64,000 nucleotides of DNA, taken from contig NZ_SZVS01000003.1 of NCBI RefSeq assembly GCF_007670255.1, positions 124,001 to 188,000 on the forward strand, read 5' to 3'. This document shows, piece by piece, positions 44,659-53,580 of this stretch. The DNA is from Paenarthrobacter nicotinovorans (GTDB lineage Bacteria; Actinomycetota; Actinomycetes; Actinomycetales; Micrococcaceae). The notes under the pieces are model-generated. The model saw only the letters and a program-made list of their open reading frames with translations. It was not told where the DNA came from and ran no database searches. The first letter of the stretch is position 1. Each line of letters opens with the position of its first letter. A program made the position numbers and the translations under genes.

Positions 44659-46107
44659 ATGACTGACGCTCCTGCCTTGCCCCCGAGTACCCCTCTGCAA
44701 AAACGGGTTCTCGTGGTGGCGATCGTTGCGTCCTTCATTGCCATCCTGGACGGTTTTGTGGTGAATCTCGCACTGCCGGCCATCGGCAGGGAACTGGGCG
44801 GCGGCCTGGTCATCCAGCAGTGGGTGGTTGACGCCTATCTGCTGACGCTGGGGGCGTTGATCCTCGTGGCGGGTTCCTTGTCCGACCATTTCGGCAGGGC
44901 ACGGATCCTTGAGTGGGGCCTGGCAGGCTTTGCTGTGACATCCATGCTCTGTGGTTTGGCGTGGACCGGCGAAGTCCTGGTGGTTTCGAGGGCCCTGCAA
45001 GGGATTGCGGGCGCACTTCTGGTGCCAAGTTCGTTGGCGATGATCATTACCTCGTTCTCCGGCCCCGCACAGTCGAAGGCCATCGGCCAATGGTCGGGGT
45101 GGACCAGCGCAGCGGCAATCGTTGCTCCCCTGATCGGTGGCGCCGCCGTGGACCTTCTGTCCTGGCGTGTCATCTTCTTCATCAATGTGGTTCCGGCAGT
45201 GGCCATCTGGCCGGTGCTCGCGGGTCTTCGTTCATCAGACGCTGCCCGGGACAGGACCAAACGGATCGACTACCTTGGCGCATTCCTGGCCATGGTCGGC
45301 CTGGGCGGACCGGTCTTCGCGTTCATTGAACAGGGTCGCCTGGGGTGGGGCAGCCCCCAAGTGTGGGTGCCCCTGGCACTGGGTGTGCTGGCGATGGTCC
45401 TGTTCTTGCTCCATGAAGGCCGCACCGCGGATCCCATGCTCCCGCTGGAGCTGTTCGCCATTCGGAATTTCGGCTGGGGGAACCTGGCAACGCTGGCCAT
45501 CTACGCCGGGATCTCGCTGGGTTTCTTCGTCATGGGAATCTATCTGCAACAGGTTGGCGGGCTGGGTGCCACGGTAGCTGGTGTTGCCTTGCTGCCGGGA
45601 ACAGTCATTCTAATGGTCGGAGCGTCGTACTTCGGTGGTCTTGCCGGCAAATACGGTCCCCGCTGGTTCATGACGGCCGGACCGCTGCTGTGCGGTGTGG
45701 GCTTCCTGATGTCGCTGTCGGTGCAGGAGCCCCTCAACTACTGGACGCAGGTGCTGCCAGGTCAGATCGTCTTCGGCATTGGGCTGGCGACGCTGGTTGC
45801 ACCGCTGACGGCAGCCATCCTTGGAGCCGTACCGCAGAGCGAAGCCGGGATCGGATCGGCGGTCAACAACGCCGTCGCCCGCATCGCGGGCTTGATCTCC
45901 ATCGCTTTCGCCGGCGTGATCGTGGGGCCGGTGTTCACCAGGCAAGGGCTTTACAACGCTTTGGTGGCAACAGCGGTTCTGTTCCTGGCCGGGGCCGTCG
46001 CGTCCGCCGTCGGGATCCGCAACCCCTCGGCCCCGGCGGCAGCCGCCGCTGACCGTGAACCTGGTGCAGCGTCCGACGACGGCGGTGCAGCCGGGCAGCG
46101 CAGCTGA
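44659..46107 (+). CDS. MFS exporter, DHA2 (EmrB/QacA) type
   Basis: The ATG at 44659 fits a leaderless mRNA and gives 482 residues; a GTG two codons upstream is the alternative. About 14 helices are visible, as in DHA2 drug-proton antiporters. Motif A is GSLSDHFGRARIL near residue 75, the first helix has IAILDGFVVNLALPAIGREL, and motif C-like GGWTS/AAIVAPLIGG occurs near 155. The C-terminal 30 residues are polar and Ala/Asp-rich. The substrate is unknown. It converges with the MntR-like regulator gene after 18 bp. Confidence 0.88.
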   Translation: MTDAPALPPSTPLQKRVLVVAIVASFIAILDGFVVNLALPAIGRELGGGLVIQQWVVDAYLLTLGALILVAGSLSDHFGRARILEWGLAGFAVTSMLCGLAWTGEVLVVSRALQGIAGALLVPSSLAMIITSFSGPAQSKAIGQWSGWTSAAAIVAPLIGGAAVDLLSWRVIFFINVVPAVAIWPVLAGLRSSDAARDRTKRIDYLGAFLAMVGLGGPVFAFIEQGRLGWGSPQVWVPLALGVLAMVLFLLHEGRTADPMLPLELFAIRNFGWGNLATLAIYAGISLGFFVMGIYLQQVGGLGATVAGVALLPGTVILMVGASYFGGLAGKYGPRWFMTAGPLLCGVGFLMSLSVQEPLNYWTQVLPGQIVFGIGLATLVAPLTAAILGAVPQSEAGIGSAVNNAVARIAGLISIAFAGVIVGPVFTRQGLYNALVATAVLFLAGAVASAVGIRNPSAPAAAAADREPGAASDDGGAAGQRS

Positions 46108-46125
46108 CCATTGGTGCCGCTGACG

Positions 46126-46839
46126 TCAGCGGGCTGGAAGCACGCAGCCTGGATGGGGGCCTGCGCTCTGAACCCATAAAGCAGAGGCGACTTCATCGGC
46201 AAGATCAAATTCGCGTCCGTTCTGGCCGCTTCCGATCCTGACCACCAAAGCCCCGCCAAAGGGCTTGCGTCCCATGACCTCCACGGGAGCGTCCAGTGGA
46301 ATATCCTCAGCAGCCAGATACCTCAGGAGATCCGGGTTGTCGTCACTGATGCGGGTGATGCGGCCCGAGTGACCTTGGTCGAGCTCGTTCATTCGGTAGG
46401 CATGCGGCAGCTCCACGGTGCCGTCAGCCGCGGGGATGGGATCACCATGCGGGTCGCGTTCGGGATGGCCGAGTTTCGCGGCCATGCGTTCGATGAAGGT
46501 ATCGGACACCGCATGCTCCAGCATCTCGGCCTCGTCATGGACTTCGTCCCAGCTGTAGCCGAGCTCTTCCACCAAGTAGGTTTCGATGAGGCGGTGCCTG
46601 CGGACCATGGAAAGGGCAAGGCGCATGCCCTCCGGAGTCAGACGGATGGCGCTGTAGGGTTGGTGGTCAACCAGGCCCTGGTCCTTGAGCTTGCGCACCA
46701 TTTCGGACACCGAGGAGTTGGCGACGCCAAGGCGCAGGGCGAGCTGCGAGGACGTGATCGGCTTGTCCTGCCACTCCGTATAGGAGTAAATGACCTTGAC
46801 GTAGTCCTCGATCGAGGAGGAGGGCGTACTGGTCTTCAC
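46126..46839 (-). CDS. DtxR/MntR-family metal-dependent repressor
   Basis: The 237-residue protein has an N-terminal winged helix (SSSIEDYVKVIY, then ITSSQLALRLGVANSSVSEMVRKL near residue 30). The metal-binding and dimerisation domain follows, with VHDEAEMLEHAVSD near 100 and LGHPERDPHGDPIP near 123, the standard DtxR-family block. The C-terminal SH3-like (FeoA-type) domain lies at about 150-225. Members sense Fe(II) or Mn(II); the sequence alone does not settle which. It is 9 bp behind the methyltransferase gene and likely cotranscribed with it. No transporter of iron or manganese is adjacent. Confidence 0.9.
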   Translation of the reverse strand: MKTSTPSSSIEDYVKVIYSYTEWQDKPITSSQLALRLGVANSSVSEMVRKLKDQGLVDHQPYSAIRLTPEGMRLALSMVRRHRLIETYLVEELGYSWDEVHDEAEMLEHAVSDTFIERMAAKLGHPERDPHGDPIPAADGTVELPHAYRMNELDQGHSGRITRISDDNPDLLRYLAAEDIPLDAPVEVMGRKPFGGALVVRIGSGQNGREFDLADEVASALWVQSAGPHPGCVLPAR

Positions 46840-46848
46840 ACTCCAAGC

Positions 46849-47670
46849 CTACCGTGGCAAGGCATCATGGACTTTATATGCCCGCCAGGTCTGCGTCAGG
46901 TAAGGCAGCTGCACCGTCTCGCCGGGAGCGTGGCCGAGGTGCTCGTAAAGGTACCACTGCAGGTTGCCCATGACTTTGGCCCGTGTGGCTTCGTTGGCGC
47001 GCAGATAATAGCTCCGCGACTTGGTCAGCTCCATGATGTCTTCCGGTGACAACGGATCCTCCCACTCAGTGAGGTGGCGTTCCAACCCCTGGAATTCCGG
47101 GCCGATAACTGGCCGGAATCCCGGCTTGTGGACATCCCCGGCATGCATGATGCGCGAAAGTCGGTGGACCCAGGGAACCGAAGTGTCCAACTGGTTCCAG
47201 ATCAGGCCCAGGACGCCGTGGGGGCGGAGGATTCGTGCGATTTCCGTGCTCGCTTTGAGCGGTTCGCACCAGTGCCAGGCCTGGGCAACGCTGACGACGT
47301 CGAATGCTGAGTCCGCCAGCCCTGTTGCCTCGGCCGTTCCCTCCGCTGCATGAACATCGGGATACGCCTTGCGCAGTTGCTCCAACATATCGGTGGAAGG
47401 ATCGACGGCGGCAACCTCAAGTCCGCGTCCGGCCAAAAGGGCAGTGAACTTGCCCGTACCTGCGCCGAGATCTGCCGCGGTTGTTGACCCTTCGGGTACG
47501 AGCCAATCCACGGAGTCCTGCGGATATCCGGGCCGCACACGGTCGTAATGCTCGCCGCCGTCCTGGAAGCTCCTGCCTAGCTCGTGCCGACGGGAGGCAT
47601 GGAGCTTCGGCCCACGGGGGCCGGCGGGGCCGGGTATGCCGGGAGCGCCTTCGGGTGTGCGCAGGGACAC
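46849..47670 (-). CDS. Class I SAM-dependent methyltransferase
   Basis: The GTG at 47670, six bases after AAGGAG, is the best start and gives 273 residues; a GTG five codons upstream would place that ribosome site inside the gene. A Pro/Gly-rich leader of about 25 residues precedes the methyltransferase domain with motif I AADLGAGTGKFTALL near residue 67 and VSVAQAWHWCEPLKA near 125. The family resembles generic UbiE/COQ5-like enzymes with YDRVRPGYP at the N-terminus. The substrate is unknown. The mntR-like gene follows after 9 bp, and the SAM-riboswitch-controlled gene precedes it on the same strand. Confidence 0.85.
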   Translation of the reverse strand: MSLRTPEGAPGIPGPAGPRGPKLHASRRHELGRSFQDGGEHYDRVRPGYPQDSVDWLVPEGSTTAADLGAGTGKFTALLAGRGLEVAAVDPSTDMLEQLRKAYPDVHAAEGTAEATGLADSAFDVVSVAQAWHWCEPLKASTEIARILRPHGVLGLIWNQLDTSVPWVHRLSRIMHAGDVHKPGFRPVIGPEFQGLERHLTEWEDPLSPEDIMELTKSRSYYLRANEATRAKVMGNLQWYLYEHLGHAPGETVQLPYLTQTWRAYKVHDALPR

Positions 47671-47772
47671 GCGGGACTCCTTCACGGGATAGCCAAAAAG
47701 GTACCCTACGAATTTACCCTCGGTCCGGGATTCCCGCTTGGTCAGCCGTGCCTTCCGGCCGACCGTGACCCT

Positions 47773-49176
47773 TTAGTCGACAGTGCAGGGAGCTGCCCCT
47801 GCGGTTCCCGGGGTGTTGGGCGCCCACTCGGGGTAAGTGCGGTGGTCGTTGGCGGGAACCCAGCGCCCTTCGTCAACAACGTAGTCCCAGCCCAAGCCGT
47901 TGCGCTTGAGTTCCTGGATGCCGGCGAGCAACCTTGTGGCGTCCTCCAACCGGGAGCCGACGCCGAAGCTTGCACGCAGGGATCCCGACGGCAGGCCCAG
48001 GCGCTTGAGCAAAGGGTGCGCGCAGAAACGGCCATCGCGGAGACCCACTCCGTGCTCGGCGGCCAGATACGCGGCGACCAGCCCGGCGTCGAATCCTTCG
48101 ACGGAGAAGTTGACCACGCCGATGGTGTCCTCGGAGTCGCTGAAGATCCGGTGGACCGTTACGCCGTCGATGGCTTCAAGGCCCTCAACGAGGTAGCTGC
48201 GGATGCCGGCTTCGTGGGCGTGCCAGGCGTCCTCGTCCAGGCCAGCCAGGACCTGGGTGGCTCGGGCGAGTGTCGCCGCTCCGAGAACGTTGGGGGAGCC
48301 GCCTTCGTGCCGTGCCGGACCTGTGGCCCAGCTGACCGAATCCAGGCGGGCTTCGCGGACAGCACCGCCACCTGCCAGATGGGGGACGCCGGCGTCGAGC
48401 CAGTCCGCGCGGCCCACAATGACTCCTGCGCCGAACGGAGCATAGAGCTTGTGTCCGGAAAATACGATGTAGTCCACGTCCGCCTCTGCGATGTTGACGC
48501 GGCGGTGCGGAGCGAGCTGTGCGGCATCCACGACGATCCTTGCGCCGTACTGGTGCGCGAGGGAGGCCAGCCGGGCAATCGGCAGGATCTCACCGGTGAC
48601 GTTCGAGGCACCGGTTACTGCGAGCAGGCTGATACCGCCCTGGGCCAGTTCGGCTTCAATCTTCCCGACGGTGCCGGCCAAGGTGGACTCCGCAACGACG
48701 CTGCGGTGCGGGACGCCCTGCCAGGGCAGGAGGTTCGCGTGATGCTCAATGTCCAGGTACAGGACCTCGCCAGCGAACTGGCCATCGAGGTGGGGCAGGC
48801 AGCCAGCCAGCAGGTTCAGCGAGTCCGTGGTGTTCCGGGTGAAGATCACCGAGTCATCGGCACGGCCGCCAACAAACTCACGGACGATGTTCCGCGAGTT
48901 CTCATACACGGATGTACTGATCTGCGAGGCGAATCCGGCCCCGCGGTGGACGCTGGCGTAGTAGGGCAGGACCTCGTTGAGGTAGGCGGAAACAACCGTC
49001 AGTGCCGGAGCCGATGCGCCATAGTCAAGGTTGGCGTAGCGGACGTGGCCGCCCTGGATCAATGGAGCCTGCAGTTCCGCGCCGGTGACGGCGGCAAGCG
49101 GACGGGCTGCGGCAGCTGTGGGGGAGTCTTCGATGAAGGAAGAAACGATGTTTGAGTTGAACGTGGCAGTGCTCAT
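47773..49176 (-). CDS. SufS/cysteine-desulfurase-like PLP enzyme under SAM-IV control
   Basis: The 467-residue class V aminotransferase starts at ATG 49176. The PLP lysine lies in VFSGHKLYAPFG near residue 243, and IEHHANLLPW near 143 and VVDAAQLAPHRR near 216 match the cysteine desulfurase fold. A cysteine in DGRFCAHPLL near 382 is in the position of the catalytic SufS cysteine. The N-terminus has an extra 45 residues and the C-terminus an extra 40, unlike housekeeping SufS. No suf genes are next to it. A SAM-IV riboswitch precedes the gene, so expression should fall when S-adenosylmethionine is plentiful. That points to sulfur supply for methionine or cysteine metabolism rather than general Fe-S assembly; the reaction is inferred. 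Confidence 0.85.
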   Translation of the reverse strand: MSTATFNSNIVSSFIEDSPTAAAARPLAAVTGAELQAPLIQGGHVRYANLDYGASAPALTVVSAYLNEVLPYYASVHRGAGFASQISTSVYENSRNIVREFVGGRADDSVIFTRNTTDSLNLLAGCLPHLDGQFAGEVLYLDIEHHANLLPWQGVPHRSVVAESTLAGTVGKIEAELAQGGISLLAVTGASNVTGEILPIARLASLAHQYGARIVVDAAQLAPHRRVNIAEADVDYIVFSGHKLYAPFGAGVIVGRADWLDAGVPHLAGGGAVREARLDSVSWATGPARHEGGSPNVLGAATLARATQVLAGLDEDAWHAHEAGIRSYLVEGLEAIDGVTVHRIFSDSEDTIGVVNFSVEGFDAGLVAAYLAAEHGVGLRDGRFCAHPLLKRLGLPSGSLRASFGVGSRLEDATRLLAGIQELKRNGLGWDYVVDEGRWVPANDHRTYPEWAPNTPGTAGAAPCTVD

Positions 49177-49193
49177 GGGACCTCACTCAAGAG

Positions 49194-49212
49194 GGACCCC
49201 CTCAGGGGATCC
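49194..49212 (-). promoter_or_regulatory. Hairpin between SAM-IV aptamer and start codon
   Basis: GGATCCCC and GGGGTCC arms form an 8-bp stem with a tiny loop immediately after the aptamer and about 18 nt before the start codon. No T run follows, so it may act on translation rather than as a terminator. Confidence 0.45.
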
Positions 49213-49321
49213 GCGCTTGCCGCATCCGTTCCGGACCGGCCGGGTCGTCACCCGGGGCACCCCACCGCGAATGGAGGGTTGCCGGCCAGCTAACCGGGGT
49301 TTAGCGCTGGCACTCGTGACC
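49211..49321 (-). ncRNA. SAM-IV riboswitch
   Basis: Read on the minus strand, the RNA begins GGTCACGAGTGCCAGCG, continues CCCCGG...GCTGGCCGGCAACCCTCC, then CGCGGTGGGGTGCCCCGGGTGACGACC and ends with GGCAAGCGCGG. These blocks and their order are those of the actinobacterial SAM-IV class as I remember the consensus. The GGTCA...TGACGACC ends pair as the outer stem. A promoter lies directly upstream and the SufS-like gene directly downstream. Confidence 0.88.
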
Positions 49322-49329
49322 TGTAAAAA

Positions 49330-49359
49330 AGGCTAAGGCACGTCCGCGGAAGGGTCCAA
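49330..49359 (-). promoter_or_regulatory. Promoter of the SAM-IV transcript
   Basis: On the minus strand TTGGAC (49354-49359) and TAGCCT (49330-49335) are spaced by 18 bp. Transcription would begin at about 49323, directly at the aptamer. The bases from here to 49425 show no other feature. Confidence 0.6.
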
Positions 49360-49425
49360 AGCCACGGAGTTTTGTTAAGCCGTTTGTTACGCGGGATTGA
49401 AAAATCAGGGTTCCTGCGAATAAAA

Positions 49426-49461
49426 GACGGCGGTCGCCCCAAAACCGGGGCAACGGCCGTC
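49426..49461 (-). terminator. Terminator of the doxX-aroA-rsgA-hisN operon
   Basis: GACGGC/GCCGTC outer arms with an inner GCCCC/GGGGC stem form a hairpin followed on the minus strand by TTTTATT. It lies 31 bp beyond the hisN stop. Confidence 0.8.
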
Positions 49462-49492
49462 GAAAATTCGATGGATCTCGATGTTCCAGGAC

Positions 49493-50317
49493 TCAGGCCG
49501 GAGGCTGCAGGAGATCATCCAGTCCGGGGTTAAGGCGCTTCAGGACTTCCGAATGCAGGATGGAGTTTGTGGCAAGCGCGTTGCCGCCGAACGGGCCGTC
49601 TTCCCCTTCCAGGGAGGTAAAGCGACCACCGGCTTCGGTGACAATGGGAACCAGGGCTGCCATGTCGTAGAGGTTCAGTTCAGGTTCGCAGGCGATGTCC
49701 ACCGCGCCTTCGGCCACCATGCAGTAGGACCAGAAGTCACCGTAAGCGCGGGTGCGCCAGAGGTCCTCGGTGAGCCCCAGGAACTCGTCGAGGTTTCCAC
49801 GTTCTTTCCAGCCGGACAGGCTCGAGTAGGACATGGAGGCGTCGGCCAGGCGGGAAACGTTGGAGACCTTCAGGCGGGTTGCCGATGCCAGGGACCGGCC
49901 CATGTAGGCGCCCATGTCCTTGGCTGCCCACCAGCGTTTGCCCAAGGCGGGAGCGCTGACGACGCCTACAACGGGTTCCCCTTCGTCGACGAGGGCGATC
50001 AGGGTTGCCCACACAGGAACGCCCCGGACAAAGTTCTTTGTGCCGTCAATGGGATCGATGATCCACCGTCGCGAGCCATGCCCGCTGCTGCCGAACTCTT
50101 CCCCCAGGACGGCGTCACGAGGACGTGAGCGCGACAATTGACCGCGGATGGCTTCCTCGGCGGCCTTGTCCGCATCCGTGACGGGAGTGAGGTCGGGCTT
50201 GGTCTCAATCTGCAGGTCCAGGGCCTTGAAGCGATCCATGGTCTGGGCATCGACGGAATCGGCGAGGACATGGGCCAGGCGCAGGTCGTCGTTGTAGGTG
50301 GAAGCGGGTTGGGTCAT
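49493..50317 (-). CDS. hisN: Histidinol-phosphatase, inositol monophosphatase family
   Basis: The 274-residue enzyme has the metal-binding motifs of the family: [10 protein letters not shown] near residue 70 and [15 protein letters not shown] near 86. The C-terminal block [23 protein letters not shown] near 210 has the pattern of the HisN type rather than the WDxAA of inositol phosphatases. HisN removes phosphate from histidinol phosphate in histidine synthesis. It is last in a four-gene minus-strand operon, 54 bp behind rsgA. The assignment to histidinol phosphate rests on these sub-family motifs; related phosphatases act on other substrates. Confidence 0.87.
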   Translation of the reverse strand: MTQPASTYNDDLRLAHVLADSVDAQTMDRFKALDLQIETKPDLTPVTDADKAAEEAIRGQLSRSRPRDAVLGEEFGSSGHGSRRWIIDPIDGTKNFVRGVPVWATLIALVDEGEPVVGVVSAPALGKRWWAAKDMGAYMGRSLASATRLKVSNVSRLADASMSYSSLSGWKERGNLDEFLGLTEDLWRTRAYGDFWSYCMVAEGAVDIACEPELNLYDMAALVPIVTEAGGRFTSLEGEDGPFGGNALATNSILHSEVLKRLNPGLDDLLQPPA

Positions 50318-50371
50318 GCCACCAAACTATCCTGAAACGCGCGCGGCGGTGGGGACGTTAAGGCACATCCG

Positions 50372-51487
50372 TCAGTTAACGGTGCCCAGTTCTTTGGCTT
50401 CCTTGGCTTCCAGCCGGGGGTCCGCGCCCAGGAGCCGCCGCAGGGATGCCAGGCGCGCTACACCGGATGGCCCGGCATGGCCGTCGTTGACCCACGCATC
50501 CAATCCGCAGTTCACAGCGGTTGCGTCATGCTTGCAGCCACGGTCGCACGTCTCAGTGCCGGGCTCCAGATCCGGGAACGAATGCAGTATCCGGTCAGGA
50601 TCCACGTGGGCCAGGCCGAACGAACGGATGCCGGGAGTGTCAATGATCCAACTTCCGGACGGTGCATCGGCCAACTTGAGGGCCAGAGCCGATGACGACG
50701 TGTGCCGGCCGCGGCCGGTCACGGCGTTCACGCCACCAGTGGCACGCTCAGCACCGGTCAAGGCGTTGACCATGGTGGACTTACCCACGCCGGAGTGGCC
50801 CAGCATGACAGTCACTTTCCCACCCAGGTAGGACCGGAGCTGGGAGACGGCATCCCGGTCCAACCGCGCTGACAAGCCGTCATCTGAGCGGGCATCGATG
50901 CCGCTGGCCTCGGAGTCGGCAGTACGGCTGATGATCACGGGAAAGTCGAGGCTGAGATAGTTCGCCAGCAACTCCGTGGGATCCTTGACGTCGGCCTTGG
51001 TGATCAGCAGCAGGGGCTCAATACCGGCGTCGTATGCTGCCACGAGGGCGCGGTCGATGAATCCGGTGCGCGGTTCCGGATTGGCGGCCGCAACCACCAC
51101 CACGAGCTGGTCGGCGTTGGCGACCACTACGCGTTCAATCGGATCTGTGTCGTCCGCGCTGCGGCGAAGCAGCGTCCTGCGTTCCTCCACCCGGACCAGG
51201 CGTGCCAGTGTGTCGGGTGATCCGGAGACATCGCCTACCAATGCCACGAAGTCACCCGGAACAACAGGGTTCCGCCGAAGCTCACGGGCGCGGGCGGCGA
51301 TGACGACGCGCTCGTTGGCAGTGTCCTCATCCACGATCGCCCGGTAGCGTCCGCGGTCAACGGTGATGATGCGCCCGATGACGGCGTCGTCGTGGCTCGG
51401 GCGGTCCTTTGTCCTGGGCCTGGTTCCCTTTTTGTTTGGCCGGATCCGGACGTCGGATTCATCCCATGAACGTGCGTCGCGCCCCAT
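50372..51487 (-). CDS. rsgA: Ribosome small subunit-dependent GTPase A
   Basis: The ATG at 51487 gives 371 residues with a basic start (MGRDARSWDESDVRIRPNKK); it lies two bases after the aroA stop. An OB fold comes first. The GTPase domain is circularly permuted, with LLLITKADV (G4) before GHSGVGKST (G1) and DTPG (G3). The C-terminal zinc site has CDRGCKHDATAVNC. RsgA assists late maturation of the 30S subunit. Its pairing with aroA near the sigR/sigH locus is conserved in mycobacteria. Confidence 0.95.
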   Translation of the reverse strand: MGRDARSWDESDVRIRPNKKGTRPRTKDRPSHDDAVIGRIITVDRGRYRAIVDEDTANERVVIAARARELRRNPVVPGDFVALVGDVSGSPDTLARLVRVEERRTLLRRSADDTDPIERVVVANADQLVVVVAAANPEPRTGFIDRALVAAYDAGIEPLLLITKADVKDPTELLANYLSLDFPVIISRTADSEASGIDARSDDGLSARLDRDAVSQLRSYLGGKVTVMLGHSGVGKSTMVNALTGAERATGGVNAVTGRGRHTSSSALALKLADAPSGSWIIDTPGIRSFGLAHVDPDRILHSFPDLEPGTETCDRGCKHDATAVNCGLDAWVNDGHAGPSGVARLASLRRLLGADPRLEAKEAKELGTVN

Positions 51488-51489
51488 GG

Positions 51490-52857
51490 TCAGTTGCTGT
51501 CCCCGTCCGGGGTGGCGGATTCGAGCATCCGCGTCCACATGTCGGGGAACTCGGGCATGGTTTTGGACGTGGTGGCTATGTCCTCCACCTGAACGCCTTC
51601 GACGGCAAGTCCGAGGATCGCCCCGGCAGTGGCCATCCGGTGATCGGCGTAGCTGTGGACCACCCCGCCATGAAGGGCCGCGGGACGTATTACCAGGCCA
51701 TCAGCGGTCTCTTCGGCGTCGCCGCCAAGCCGGTTGATCTCGGCAACCAACGCCGCGAGGCGATCAGTTTCATGTCCGCGCAAGTGGGCGATGCCCGTCA
51801 ACCGCGAGGGGCCGTCTGCAAGTGCGCACAAGGCGGCGACCGTGGGTGCCAGCTCGCTGGTTTCGTCGAAGTCGGCGCCTTGGATGGATGCTCCGCCGGT
51901 CACCGTCAGGGTTCCCTCGTGCAGGCTGACCGTGGCCCCCATGGCTGCAAGGATGGTGCGCCACATGTCGCCCACCTGGGTGGTGCCTGCCGGCCAGTTC
52001 GGGACGCGGACTGTGCCGCCTGTTGCCAGCGCGGCAGCCAGGAACGGGCCGGCATTGGACAGGTCCTGCTCGATTCGCTGGTCGAAAGCCCTGATGGTGC
52101 CCGGGGAGACACGCCAGTGGTTGGGTACCGAGTCATCCACGGCCACCCCAACACTGCGCAGAACCTCAACGGTCATGGTGATGTGGTCGAGGCTGGGAAC
52201 GGGTTTGCCCACATGCTCCAGGTGGAGTCCCTCCGTAAAGCGCGCACCGACCAACAACAAGGCGGAGACAAATTGGGAGGAGGCGCTGGCATCGATGACG
52301 AGGTGCCCGCCACGAACCTCGCCGGTGCCTTCCACCGTGAAGGGAAGGGCCGACGGCGTCCGGCCGCCTTCCGCTGCCACCGGCACTCCCAAAGCAATCA
52401 ATGCCTCGATGATGGTGCCCATCGGACGGTTGCGGGCATGTGGGTCGCCGTCGAAAATGGTAGCTCCGCTGCGCAGGGCAGCCAGCGGCGGCACGAACCT
52501 CATGACGGTCCCGGCCAAACCGCAGTCGATGGCGGTTTCCGCGCTGGAGGCTGTGGGATCCAGGGGAGTGATTTCCAGGTCGGGTCCGTAGTCGCCGTCA
52601 CCGGGAACCTCTGTGACCGTAGCCCCCAACTGCCGAAGGGCCTGGATCATCAGCGCAGAATCGCGCGAATGCAGGGGAGCCCGGAGGCGCGAGGGACCAT
52701 CCGCCAAAGCTGCCAACACGAGGAACCGGTTGGTCAGCGATTTTGAACCGGGGACAGTCACTGTGGCATTGACCGGCCCTTTGGCATAAGGGGCCGGCCA
52801 CAGCGGAAGGTCGGCGGCTTTGCCTGTTGCGGTATTGGCGGAGGTGGTTCCTGTCAT
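51490..52857 (-). CDS. aroA: 3-phosphoshikimate 1-carboxyvinyltransferase (EPSP synthase)
   Basis: The 455-residue enzyme has the family blocks VPGSKSLTNRFLVLAAL near residue 35, CGLAGTVMRFVPPLAAL near 110, and DGDPHARNRPMGTI near 137. GHETDRLAALVAEI and HSYADHRMATAGAI occur in the C-terminal half. It joins phosphoenolpyruvate to shikimate 3-phosphate, the sixth step of the shikimate pathway. It lies six bases behind the doxX-like gene and two before rsgA, so all are one operon. The PEP-site loop keeps the AGT glycine, so no resistance-type change is evident there. Confidence 0.97.
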   Translation of the reverse strand: MTGTTSANTATGKAADLPLWPAPYAKGPVNATVTVPGSKSLTNRFLVLAALADGPSRLRAPLHSRDSALMIQALRQLGATVTEVPGDGDYGPDLEITPLDPTASSAETAIDCGLAGTVMRFVPPLAALRSGATIFDGDPHARNRPMGTIIEALIALGVPVAAEGGRTPSALPFTVEGTGEVRGGHLVIDASASSQFVSALLLVGARFTEGLHLEHVGKPVPSLDHITMTVEVLRSVGVAVDDSVPNHWRVSPGTIRAFDQRIEQDLSNAGPFLAAALATGGTVRVPNWPAGTTQVGDMWRTILAAMGATVSLHEGTLTVTGGASIQGADFDETSELAPTVAALCALADGPSRLTGIAHLRGHETDRLAALVAEINRLGGDAEETADGLVIRPAALHGGVVHSYADHRMATAGAILGLAVEGVQVEDIATTSKTMPEFPDMWTRMLESATPDGDSN

Positions 52858-52863
52858 GCTTCC

Positions 52864-53379
52864 TTATGCTCCAACTGCGTTGTCTACGGCCTTGCGCACC
52901 GCTTTATCTGCCTTCTTGATCTGCTTGCCGGTCACCTTGCGGGCATCGGCTGCCAGGTGCTCTGCGCGCCAGGCAATGCTCGGCCGCCCTTCAGTGTCCA
53001 CCGATGCCAGGAGCACGCCGCCGGTCAGCGAGATGTTTTTCAGGAGCTGGGCTTTCCGTGCGCTGCGGGCCTCTTTGGTGCTGATGTCCGCTGAGCGCCA
53101 TTCGACGTAGGAGTTCAGGGCCGATGTCAACGCCAGGACCGTGGCAGCGAAACGGGAAAGCTTGCCGAGGCCGAGCAGGACGCCTGCGCCGAGCTGCGCG
53201 CCGCCAAGAACACGGGCGAGAGTCTTCTCGTCGGTTCTGAAGGGCAGTGATTCCGAGGCACGTCGCAGGACAGGGGAGAGCTGCTTCGCGGTGTCGTCAG
53301 CGTTCTTGAGCTTGTCCAGGCCTGCCACGACGAAGCTGGACGCAAGCATGGGCCGTGCGAGAAAACGGATAAAAGACAT
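52864..53379 (-). CDS. DoxX-family membrane protein
   Basis: The ATG at 53379 behind GGAGGCAC gives 171 residues; the frame stays open much further upstream but enters the sigR promoter region. Four hydrophobic segments are visible, including the DoxX start [20 protein letters not shown] and [20 protein letters not shown] near residue 60. A Lys/Asp-rich tail of about 40 residues ends the protein. DoxX-like proteins have been linked to thiol-oxidant handling in mycobacteria (membrane-associated oxidoreductase complex), which is suggestive beside sigR, but the function here is not shown. It is the first gene of the operon with aroA. Confidence 0.85.
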   Translation of the reverse strand: MSFIRFLARPMLASSFVVAGLDKLKNADDTAKQLSPVLRRASESLPFRTDEKTLARVLGGAQLGAGVLLGLGKLSRFAATVLALTSALNSYVEWRSADISTKEARSARKAQLLKNISLTGGVLLASVDTEGRPSIAWRAEHLAADARKVTGKQIKKADKAVRKAVDNAVGA

Positions 53380-53464
53380 GGTGTGCCTCCTGGGTGGCTT
53401 GCCACACTGTTCGATGATTGTTGTGTTCACGGGGTGCAGTCGGGTTCTAGTCTTGCACCTTTGC

Positions 53465-53490
53465 GGAATATTTACCCAGCAGCGACCGTT
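53465..53490 (+). promoter_or_regulatory. SigR (SigH)-type autoregulatory promoter
   Basis: GGAAT (53465-53469) and GTT (53488-53490) are separated by exactly 18 bp, the consensus recognised by SigR of Streptomyces and SigH of mycobacteria. It lies 91 bp upstream of the chosen sigR start, so the sigma factor probably drives its own operon. Confidence 0.82.
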
Positions 53491-53580
53491 GTGAGTTTCA
53501 GGTGCGGTGAAGACCGGACTGCGGCACGTCGTTGCCGCTCGCTGAACGGAGTTGGTTTTTTGACTTTGGTGAAGGACCGC

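Noticed and set aside
47584..49155. 523-codon open frame on the plus strand
   Set aside because: It is antisense to the SufS-like gene and shows no motif or ribosome site.
49322..49425. Second regulatory RNA in the gap between hisN and the riboswitch
   Set aside because: Only a promoter and the hisN terminator can be supported; no further pairing stands out.
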